Below the pieces are notes generated by a model. It ran no database searches, was not told the DNA's origin, and saw only the letters and a program-made list of their open reading frames with translations. This document shows, piece after piece, positions 55,735 through 64,000 of a stretch of 64,000 nt of DNA. The stretch's first letter is position 1; each line of letters opens with the position of its first letter. Origin of the DNA: Arctopsyche grandis (Eukaryota > Arthropoda > Insecta > Trichoptera > Hydropsychidae); the NCBI RefSeq assembly GCF_051622035.1, contig NC_135358.1:4913501-4977500 (forward strand), in the 5' to 3' direction. A program made the position numbers and the translations under genes.

Positions 55735-55751
55735 TAACAGGTAATGTTAAC
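55726..55751 (+). repeat. 13-bp direct repeat at the 5' junction
   Basis: AGGTAATGTTAAC occurs twice in tandem (55,726-55,738 and 55,739-55,751). The inner copy continues into the endonuclease frame, so the outer copy is the extra one. Its end (TTAAC) overlaps the target TAACC, indicating microhomology at the join. Confidence 0.9.
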
Positions 55752-55752
55752 C
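55748..55752 (+). repeat. Target-site duplication, right copy (TAACC)
   Basis: Second copy of the TAACC at 52,918-52,922. Satellite resumes here with TCACCAATCC, in register with the left side. Confidence 0.8.
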
Positions 55753-55782
55753 TCACCAATCCTAACCCACCCTAAACTAACC

Positions 55783-56122
55783 ATCCCCGAAATCAAAGAA
55801 TTTGACAATGCAAAAATATCCACAAAACTTGCTTTCCTCACCAAACTTAACCCAAACTAACCTAAACATCACCGAAATCTAAGAATTCGACATTGCAAAA
55901 ATATCCACAAAACGTGCTTACCTCACCAAACCTAACCCAAACTAACCTAACCATCCCCGAAATCAAAAAATTTGACAATGCAAAAATATCCACAAAACTT
56001 GCTTTCCTCACCAAACTTAACCCAAACTAACCTAAACATCACCGAAATCGAAGAATTCGACATTGCAAAAATATCCACAAAAAGTGCTTACCTCACCAAA
56101 CCTAACCCAACCTAACCTTACC
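55783..56122 (+). repeat. 170-bp dimer repeat, two copies
   Basis: The pair ATCCCCGAAATC...AAAACTTGCTTTCC and ATCACCGAAATC...CTTACCTCACC repeats at offset 170 (55,783 and 55,953). Confidence 0.8.
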
Positions 56123-56461
56123 ATCCCCGAAATCAAAGAATTCGACATTGCCAAAATATCCTCAAAAAGTGCTAACCTCACAAAACCTAACCCAACCTAA
56201 CCTAACCATCACCGAAATCAATGAATTCGACATTGCAAAAAAATACACAAATGTGCTAAATTCACGAAATCTAACCCAACCTAACCTAACCATCACCGAA
56301 ATCAAAGAATATGACAATGCAAAAATATCCACAAAACTTGCTTACCTCACCAAACCTAACCCAAACTAACCTAACCATCACCGAAATCAAAGAATTTGAC
56401 ATTGCCAAAATATCCTCAAAACGTGCTAGCCTCACAAAACCTACCCCAACCTAACCTTACC

Positions 56462-57226
56462 ATTAGCGTAATCAAAGAATTATACATTGCAAAAATATCC
56501 ACAAAACGTGCTTACCTCACCAAATTTAACCCAACCTAACCTAACTATCAAAGAAAACAAAGAATTAAACATTGCAAAAAAATACACAAAGCGTGCTTAC
56601 CTCACCAAACCTAACCCAAACTTACCTAACCATCACCGAAATCAAAGAATTCGATATTGCAAAAATATCCACAAAACGTGCTAAACTCACCAAACCTAAC
56701 CCAACCTAACCTAAGCATCACCAATATCAAAAAATTAGACATTGCAAAAATATCCACAAAACGTGCTTACCTCACCAAATTTAACCCAACCTAACCTAAC
56801 CATCAAAGAAAACAAAGAATTAAACATTGCAAAAAAATACACAAAGCGTGCTTACCTCACCAAACCTAACCCAAACTTACCTAACCATCACCGAAATCAA
56901 AGAATTCGATATTGCAAAAATATCCACAAAACGTGCTAAACTCACCAAACCTAACCCAACCTAACCTAAGCATCACCAATATCAAAGAATTAGACATTGC
57001 AAAAATATCCACAAAACGTGCTTACCTCACCAAATTTAATCCAACCTAACCTAACCATCAAAGAAAACAAAGAATTAAACATTGCAAAAAAATACACAAA
57101 GCGTGCTTACCTCACCAAACCTAACCCAAACTTACCTAACCATCACCGAAATCAAAGAATTCGATATTGCAAAAATATCCACAAAACGTGCTAAACTCAC
57201 CAAACCTAACCCAACCTAACCTAAGC
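56462..57226 (+). repeat. 255-bp trimer HOR, three copies (second locus)
   Basis: Units at 56,462-56,716, 56,717-56,971 and 56,972-57,226, with the same three monomer types as 34,091-35,279, including ATCAAAGAAAACAAAG and GAATTCGATATTGC. The first unit starts with a variant (ATTAGCGTAATC). A further trimer-like stretch is at about 57,826-58,260. Confidence 0.9.
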
Positions 57227-58894
57227 ATCACCAATATCAAAGAATTAGACATTGCAAAAATATCCACAAAACTTGCTTTCCTCACCAATCCTAACCCAAA
57301 CTAACCTAACCATCACCGAAATCAAAGAATTTGACATTGCCAAAATATCCACAAAACGTGTTAACCTCACCAATCCTAACCCAACCTAACCTAACCATCC
57401 CCGAAATCAAAGAATTTGACAATGCAAAAATATCCACAAAACTTGTTTTCCTCACCAAACTTAACCCAAACTAACCTAAACATCACCGAAATCGAAGAAT
57501 TCGACATTGCAAAAATATCCACAAAACGTGCTTACCTCACCAAACTTAACCCAACCTAACCTAACCATCACCGAAATCAAAGAATTGGACATTGCAAAAA
57601 TATACACAAAACGTGCTAACTTCACTAAACCTAACCCAACCTAACCTTACCATCACCGAAATCAATGATTTCGACATAGCAAAAATATCCTCAAAATGTG
57701 CTAACCTCACAAAACCTAGCCCAACCTAACCTTACCATTACCGTAATCAAAGAATTATACATTGCAAAAATATCCACAAATGTGTTTACCTCACCAAACC
57801 TAACCCAACCTAACCTAACCATCAAAGAAATGAAAGAATTAAACATTGCAAAAAAATACACAAAGCGTGCTTACCTCACCAAACCTAACCCAAACTTACC
57901 TAACCATCACCGAAATCAAAGAATTCGATATTGCAAAAATATCCACAAAACGTGCTAAACTCACCAAACCTAACCCAACCTAACCTAAGCATCACCAATA
58001 TCAAAGAATTAGACATTGCAAAAATATCCACAAAACGTGCTTACCTCACCAAATTTAATCCAACCTAACCTAACCATCAAAGAAAACAAAGAATTAAACA
58101 TTGCAAAAAAATACACAAAGCGTGCTTACCTCACCAAACCTAACCCAAACTTACCTTACCATCACCGAAATCAAAGAATTCGATATTGCAAAAATATCCA
58201 CAAAACGTGCTAAACTCACCAAACCTAACCTAACCTAACCTAACCTAACCTAACCTAAGCATCACCAATATCAAAGAATTAGACATTGCAAAAATATCCA
58301 CAAAACTTGCTTTCCTCACCAATCCTAACCCAAACTAACCTAACCATCACCGAAATCAAAGAATTTGACATTGCCAAAATATCCACAAAACGTGTTAACC
58401 TCACCAATCCTAACCCAACCTAACCTAACCATCCCCGAAATCAAAGAATTTGACAATGCAAAAATATCCACAAAACTTGTTTTCCTCACCAAACTTAACC
58501 CAAACTAACCTAAACATCACCGAAATCGAAGAATTCGACATTGCAAAAATATCCACAAAACGTGCTTACCTCACCAAACTTAACACAACCTAACCTAACC
58601 ATCACCGAAATCAAAGAATTGGACATTGCAAAAATATACACAAAACGTGCTAACTTCACTAAACCTAACCCAACCTAACCTTACCATCACCGAAATCAAT
58701 GATTTCGACATAGCAAAAATATCCTCAAAATGTGCTAACCTCACAAAACCTAGCCCAACCTAACCTTACCATTACCGTAATCAAAGAATTATACATTGCA
58801 AAAATATCCACAAATGTGTTTACCTCACCAAACCTAACCCAACCTAACCTAACCATCAAAGAAATGAAAGAATTAAACATTGCAAAAAAATACA
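57227..58894 (+). repeat. 1,034-bp-offset duplication in the right block
   Basis: 57,227-57,860 matches 58,261-58,894. Shared landmarks are AAACTTGCTTTCC, ATGATTTCGACATAGC, CAAAATGTGC and CCACAAATGTGTTTACC. Between the copies is a trimer-like stretch ending in a telomere-type run. Confidence 0.85.
58226..58255 (+). repeat. Pure (TAACC)6 telomere-type tract
   Basis: Six perfect TAACC units followed by TAAGC and the next monomer. Sister units (for example at 57,200-57,226) have the ordinary degenerate tail here. Confidence 0.92.
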
Positions 58895-60094
58895 CAAAAC
58901 GTGCTTACTTCACGAAACCTTACCCAACCTAACCTTACCATCAGCGAAATCAAAGAATTTGACAATGCAAAAATATCCATAAAATTTGCTTACCTCACCA
59001 AACCTAACCCAACCTAACCTAACCATCACCGAAATCAAAGAATTCGACATTGCCAAAATATCCACAAAACGTGCTAACCTCACCAAACCTAACCCAACCT
59101 CACCTAACCATCACTGAAATCAAAGAATTAGACATTGCAAAAATATACTCAAAACGTGCTAACTTCATGAAACCTAACCCAAACTAACCTAACCATCGCC
59201 GAAATCAAAGAATTTGACAATGCAAAAATATTCACAAAACTTGCTTACTTCACCAAATCTAACACCAAACTAACCTAACCATCACCGAAATCGAAGATTT
59301 GGACATTGCAAAAATATCCACAAAACGTGCTTAACTCACTTAACCTAACCCAACTTAATCTAACTATCACCGAAATCAAAGAATTAGACATTGCAAAAAT
59401 ATACACAAAACGTTCTTACTTCACGAAACCTAACCCAACCTAACCTAACCATCACCGAAATCAAAGAATTAGACATTGCAAAAATATACACAAAACGTGC
59501 TTACTTCACGAAACCTAACGCAACCTAACCTTACCAACACCAAAATCAAAGAATTTGACAATGCAAAAATATCCACAAAACTTGCTTACCTCACCAAACC
59601 TAACCCAAACTAACCTTTTCATCACCGAAATCAATGAATTCGACATTGCAAAAATATACACAAAACGTGCTAACTTCATGAAACGTAACCCAACCTATTC
59701 TAACTATCACCGAAATCAAAGAATTTGACAATGCAAAAATATCCACAAAACTTGCTTACCTCACGAAACCTAACCCAACCTAACCTTACCTTCACCGTAA
59801 TCAATGAATTTGACACTGCAAAAATATACACAAAACGTGCTTTTCTCACTAAATCTAACCCAACTTAACCCAACCATCACCGAAATCAAAGAATTTGACT
59901 TTGCCAAAATATCCACAAAACGTGCTAACCTCACAAAACCTTGCCCAACCCAACCTTACCATCACCGAAATCAAAGAATTTGACAATGCAAAAATATCCA
60001 AAAAACTTGCTTACCTCACCAAACATAACCCAAACTAACCTAACCATCACCGAAATCAAAGAATTCGACATTGCCAAAATATCCACAAAACTTC

Positions 60095-60165
60095 CTTACC
60101 TCACTTATTTATTTATTTACTTACCTCACTTATTGTTTTATTTACTTATTCAGAAATCAGTCCGA
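60095..60165 (+). repeat. Right edge of the array with a 15-bp duplication and TTTA-rich tail
   Basis: The final monomer runs into a TTTA-rich stretch. CTTACCTCACTTATT occurs at 60,095-60,109 and again at 60,120-60,134. Beyond about 60,165 no satellite similarity is visible. Confidence 0.8.
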
Positions 60166-60229
60166 CTTCATTAAAATTAGATGTTTTTGATAAATTTAAA
60201 CAATTACAATTTTTATTCGTTAAAATGTC

Positions 60230-60308
60230 TGTCCAATTAATATCCGTTTAGCCAAGAAGCCGTCAGCCAATTTTCCATTCGGCCAATAGTCCGTCAACCA
60301 ATCGAACA
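60230..60308 (+). repeat. Degenerate 15-17-bp tandem repeat with a CCAA core
   Basis: About five imperfect units share T-N-N-(G/C)CCAA followed by CC(G/A)T: TGTCCAATTAATATCCG, TTTAGCCAAGAAGCCG, TCAGCCAATTTTCCAT, TCGGCCAATAGTCCG and TCAACCAATCGAACA. It lies just beyond the satellite edge. The function is unknown. Confidence 0.55.
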
Positions 60309-60356
60309 TTTTACTCTATGCTCTTAAAAAAATCCTATTTACTAAGCTTTCTTGCT

Positions 60357-60386
60357 AATACATATACATATGTATGTACATATTAT
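60357..60386. repeat. ACATATGTA-type microsatellite
   Basis: Short alternating, partly self-complementary stretch (CATATACATATGTATGTACATA). Such runs are frequent in insect intergenic DNA. Confidence 0.6.
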
Positions 60387-60780
60387 TGCGTAGGGGTGGG
60401 TAGAGTATCCAAATAAAAGGCCAAAGTCGCTTCACAGAATATATCGGTTGATTAGGGAGATCCAGGCTCCACCTGTGTTCGTCCAGAATGCCTTGATATA
60501 GCCTCAGTACCTACTTATAAATGGCAGGTCACTCACTGCATCTTCCTCGACGCGTTTGTTTACCTATTTTTATAGTCACGTACTAGATATGCAGTTCCAT
60601 GGTCTTGGGATGCAGTCCCACGCTTTCGCGCTGTCAGCTCTGAGAACTCTAGCGGGAAGTTGCTGGGTGCCATTACCGACCACTAAGTTCATTCGAGGGT
60701 CTCCATTGTTACCCGACAGTACTTAAGCCTGGAGATAATCCTCGAAATCCAATTATAACATTGGCTCCTTTTAGCATATG
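60387..60780. other. GC-richer block, possible transposon relic
   Basis: By hand count, 60,421-60,480 is about 48% GC and 60,601-60,660 about 58%, against about 20-30% in the DNA to the right. No long open frame is present on either strand. A small inverted repeat TGGGA/TCCCA surrounds 60,606-60,620. The sharp change in composition suggests an inserted fragment, such as a retrotransposon UTR, but I do not recognise the family. Confidence 0.35.
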
Positions 60781-61010
60781 CTACAATATGTACAAATTAA
60801 ATAGTTTCTTCAGTAATTTGCTCAATTAACTTATATTCATAATCGAATAAATCAGCATGAAATTTACATAAAGTTCCAAAAAAAAAAAATACTTCCAGTT
60901 CAATTTTCGACCGATTAAACCGATTATTTATAATCAAGCAATGCGCTTTAATTAAAATTTAAAATTGTATCCATTTATCAAATTTAATAGCGTGACTTGT
61001 TGGGAACGTT
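60781..61010. other. AT-rich intergenic DNA
   Basis: AT-rich, with an A-run near 60,880-60,890. I see no gene or repeat family in it. Confidence 0.5.
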
Positions 61011-61050
61011 TTATATAAACGGAGGCGAAAATTGTTAAGTCGAGCTTACA
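61011..61050 (+). promoter_or_regulatory. Weak candidate core promoter (TATA-like)
   Basis: TTATATAAAC at 61,011-61,020 is followed about 30 bp later by CGAGCTTACATT, a poor initiator match. The GC-rich, CAA-containing sequence 150-300 bp downstream would suit an insect 5' UTR. There is no supported gene downstream in the window, so this rests on composition and one TATA-like word. Confidence 0.2.
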
Positions 61051-61179
61051 TTAATTATCCGTAATCAAAAGTGACTATAAAAATAACTGGTGTTGGATTT
61101 GTTTATAATGTGACTATACATATTGGTATGCTTGGCAATAATTCGCTCGGTGGGACGCTTCAAAAAGCTTTCATTTTCG

Positions 61180-61560
61180 ATACAATTTCACCAGAACGTC
61201 GGACACAAAACAAAAGGAAACAAAACCGAAAACAACAACAACAACAAGCAGTGAGAGAGCGCGAGTCCTCCGACGCAAATAAATCGGCAGACCGCAGAAA
61301 GCGGGCGTTATCGCGATCCGAATTTATTAGATTAAATTCAAACTCGTAATTACGAATTTGCATTCCTAACAAGTGTATTATAATATTAATTTCCACCTGC
61401 TGCTCTCTTTGGGAAATTATCATTTCCGTCGTGGCACTTTCTCCCGCCAAACTTTCTTTCGCTTTCAACAAAGGACGCGTCAAGGGAACAACGCCGACGA
61501 TGGCTTTTCCCACCCGCGACCACCTCAGGGGTGCATAACTACTTCCCCTATTTCATTTTT
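61180..61560. other. Higher-GC island with a CAA run
   Basis: About half GC, with (AAC)n near 61,229-61,247 and GAGAGAGCGCGAG just after it. Open frames of 92 and 117 codons overlap here on opposite strands. Both are dominated by the CAA repeat (poly-Gln one way, poly-Cys the other) and neither resembles a known protein. It could be a 5' UTR or regulatory region. Confidence 0.35.
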
Positions 61561-64000
61561 ACACCCAACATAGTCCAAACTTTTTGAATTTGATTCAAAG
61601 CTACTAACAATCCCGAGAAACTTTCGAATCCCAAATAAATTAAAGGTGACCGGAAAAATGCACTCAAAACAGTTGCACTCTCGAGACTTCCAAACTTTCA
61701 AAGATGCCCAATGAGAACTAACGCAATAGAATTCCACAAAAAAAAAGTTTTTTAAAAACATACCTCTTCTATAATTTGTATATAAAATTATCATTTTGAA
61801 TAAAAATACCAATAGTTTTATTCTACTACCACCGTCTATGTTTAAAACTAAGAACTGGATAGACGACAGGCAATTTTCAGAAATTCAAATTTCAAACGCG
61901 TCTTACACGATATTTTTGCACCATCATAATGGCGGAGGATCCATTTACTTATATTGTTGACCAAAATGAGCAATATGGCAAAGTATGAAAACGATCGGAT
62001 AAGCGGCAAAACTTTTTCTGAATTGTAATCGTAAGTGAAACGCAAAAGAGGTACCTAGTATGTAAAAAAGCGTCAAGGGGTATTTGTATGTTATCCGAGA
62101 GGGCTTATCTTTTTTTGTGGAATTGTATTGCGTAAGTTCTTTTTGAGCGCCTTTGAAAATTAGGACTTCTCGAAACTGCGCCAGTATTCAGTGCAATTTA
62201 GTACATTTTTCCGGGAACCAAATTTACAACCCACAATTTGTACCGTGACAGATCGATTTTTCAATGACATGTGATATACATACATATGTACATATATGTA
62301 TACATGTTCATATCTTCCTGTATAATATAATACAACTAACGAGAATTAAAGTTCGGTAAACAATGATTTAAGTATAGAAATCATATTAAATCTATTAAAA
62401 TTATAATGAGATCTACATGTATGTTTTTAAGTTAGACTACCATAAGATATTATGTGCTATGAATATTATGCATGTTATACATAAATACATACGTACAAGT
62501 AAGTAATGAAAATATGCTTTTATTCATTTGAGATTTCGATAAATAATGATTTATAAATAATTTTAATCTACTTATATGTATGTAAATCTGTAAGGTAATT
62601 TACTATAAGATATGTAGTATTCCAAATTGATTGATTCTAAATCGAAAACTGTAGATTTTCACATGTTAAAATATCTATAAAGTTATTGTCAAATGTACAT
62701 AACAAGTTAAAAAGTAAATCTGAAATATCATACGTATAGGTATATTATATATTAGTATACAAATATAGGTAACAATGATAAAGATATTTAAAATAAACTG
62801 ATTTGTATTCTTCCTCATAAAAAATATAATGAAACAAACACAAAAAGAACTGAATATTAAAATAAATTATTAGCTATTACTACATTGTGGAAAAAAGGTA
62901 AATAACTGAAAAAAATTATTTTCATATGAAAATGAAATGAATATTTAATAATTATTTTTATGCTATGCAATAAAGTTTTTCGACAAAATTTAATAATTTA
63001 TCATTTAAAATTCGTTGAAAACCAAGGATATAATAAATTGTCACTACTATTATAATTAAATGGGTTATACTGATTAATCCGTTACAGTCTATTTTAAATT
63101 CCAAAGAATTTATAATAATTGGAAATTGAATTTAAAAATATGAGTTGCCTAAATTAAATAATAAATTTGATTAATTAATGACTTTTTGTTTTATTTCAAG
63201 CTTGAATCTAGCATCATAATATGTATGTAATAATTTCATTTGTTTACGTTTTATGTATTAGATTTAAATTTTTTAATATGTTGCGTAACTTAAGCCAGCT
63301 CCGTTTGAAAATTGATAATTATAAAACACAATGGAAATCAAAATGTAATTTTGGCGCAAATCTCGGTCGCGCATCCCTGAAACTTTTAAATCCTGACTTG
63401 AATGAGTCAGAGACGCTGAATCCGGTATTGTTGTAAAAAGCTCTGCGGAAACTTTTTGATTTATCTTCATATAAATTAATTAAGTGAATAATACGAAACG
63501 TATTACGGCGTGAAATTGAAAATTATCCTCACACACAAACACAATCGAACAAATCAAAACGAATAATCATATCAAACCCGTACCCATTATACATGAAACT
63601 GAATATTTGTGAAAGCCACTACGAAAAGCGACGACTGTTTAATTAATTTGGCGGAAAAAATCCTTTCGGATTCGCAAATTAGAATCGTTATTTCGTGTGG
63701 CCGGCAAAATGAAAATAATCACCGAAACAAAAGGAAAAATTTCTGCATTTTTGTTCGGCTCGCTCGTTTATGCCGGAAGAAAACCGTCGAACCGAATAAT
63801 TACGAAATTAAAAAAGTTCGCCGTCTCGACTAATGCAAAAGTCACTGTGTTTTGCGGCATTTAAAGTGTTAAAGGCCTATCGATTTTATATGGCAACCGT
63901 ACACGTTCGTTACTGCAAAACGAAGGTCACCTCATATTAATTGCGTGATTCCGAAAATATTTTACACCAGGTACAAAACTATTTTTAAACATTTACAAAA
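61561..64000. other. AT-rich DNA without a supported gene
   Basis: Long AT-rich stretch. A self-complementary microsatellite of the ACATATGTA type is at about 62,275-62,308, and related fragments occur near 62,485-62,500 and 62,570-62,585. The part from about 63,330 to 63,960 is less AT-rich and more complex, with open frames of 71 and 74 codons that show no recognisable domain. No tRNA, rRNA or transposon ends were seen. Confidence 0.5.

Larger units (their letters stand above)
52923..55747 (-). mobile_element. 5'-truncated R1/LOA-group non-LTR retrotransposon
   Basis: A LINE-type retroelement inserted in a single satellite monomer. Read on the minus strand it has the end of an apurinic-like endonuclease domain, a linker, a full reverse transcriptase core, a C-terminal CCHC zinc-knuckle region, a ~147-bp 3' UTR and an A22 tail. 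ORF1 and most of the endonuclease are missing, the usual result of incomplete target-primed reverse transcription. No RNase H domain is visible between the reverse transcriptase and the zinc knuckle. Three lesions break the reading frame: a TGA at 55,249-55,251 and frameshifts near 54,771 and at 53,727-53,733. The motifs GVPQGSVLGP and FADD, with the CCHC end, point to the R1/LOA group. I cannot settle the clade without a tree. Base composition is near 50% GC, unlike the surrounding satellite. Confidence 0.93.
55748..60105 (+). repeat. ~85-bp satellite array, right block
   Basis: Same family and orientation as the left block, but with more substitutions per monomer, especially from about 58,900 on (for example AAAATTTGC, AAACGTTCTT, CAACCTATTC, TTTTCATC). 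The last recognisable monomer ends at about 60,105 with CTTCCTTACCTCAC. This is the pattern expected at the edge of a satellite array, where homogenisation is weakest. Confidence 0.95.

Noticed and set aside
52923..55747. LTR retrotransposon or retrovirus
   Set aside because: No long terminal repeats, protease or integrase. The poly(A) tail, 5' truncation and AP-endonuclease motifs mark a non-LTR element.
1..60105. Centromeric satellite with a CENP-B-type box
   Set aside because: I found no match to the CENP-B box pattern, and the telomere-like tail and one-sided transition favour a chromosome-end position. A pericentromeric location is still possible.
61160..61513. 117-codon minus-strand frame and the overlapping 92-codon plus-strand frame
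   Set aside because: Both are driven by a CAA repeat and a GC-rich patch, overlap each other, and show no domain.
63402..63412. AP-1-like TGAGTCA word, and AAGGTCA near 63,924
   Set aside because: Seven-base words are expected by chance in several kilobases, and nothing nearby supports regulation.
63609..63833. 74-codon plus-strand open frame
   Set aside because: Short, basic, with no recognisable motif, and in a region where such lengths arise by chance.

Overview
The window is eukaryotic and almost certainly from an insect. About 57 kb is a head-to-tail satellite whose roughly 85-bp monomer carries a degenerate copy of the insect telomere motif (CCTAA on the + strand, TTAGG on the other). 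The only recognisable coding remains belong to a non-LTR retrotransposon of the R1/LOA group, which is common in insects. The right end is AT-rich DNA with ACATATGTA-type microsatellites and CAA runs, which look fly-like. Canonical TTAGG telomeres are not expected in Diptera, so I do not name an order.

Layout. Bases 1-52,922 are satellite. Bases 52,923-55,747 hold one 5'-truncated, mutated retrotransposon on the minus strand, with an A22 tail and a 5-bp target-site duplication (TAACC). Bases 55,748 to about 60,105 are satellite again, more diverged toward the right. From about 60,105 to 64,000 is non-satellite DNA with no gene I can support: a short degenerate CCAA-type repeat, a GC-richer block that may be a transposon relic, one weak promoter-like site, and AT-rich DNA.

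Satellite structure. All monomers point the same way. Each has a roughly 60-bp body (CACCGAAATC, a GAATTC site, an A/T tract, ACAAAACGTGC) and a 20-25-bp telomere-like tail. Monomer subfamilies are arranged in several higher-order repeats (HORs): 255 bp (3-mer), 935 bp (11-mer), 1,018 bp (12-mer, twice, with different content), about 1.63-1.8 kb, 3.7-4.2 kb (three copies), and nested duplications at offsets 1,188, 2,548, 4,755, 7,303 and 15,004 bp. Copies are nearly identical, so homogenisation is recent or ongoing. Pure (TAACC)n runs occur at three places.

Interpretation. The C-rich strand reads left to right, and the array gives way to ordinary DNA only on the right. Both fit a left chromosome end (subtelomere or a satellite-based telomere), but the window starts inside the array and contains no terminal pure telomere tract, so a pericentromeric block is not excluded. 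The retrotransposon entered exactly at a CTAACC|T site. Removing it and one TAACC copy restores a perfect 85-bp monomer, which recalls the telomere-targeting TRAS/SART elements. No cellular protein-coding gene is supported. The many 60-100-codon open frames in the array are by-products of the repeat.
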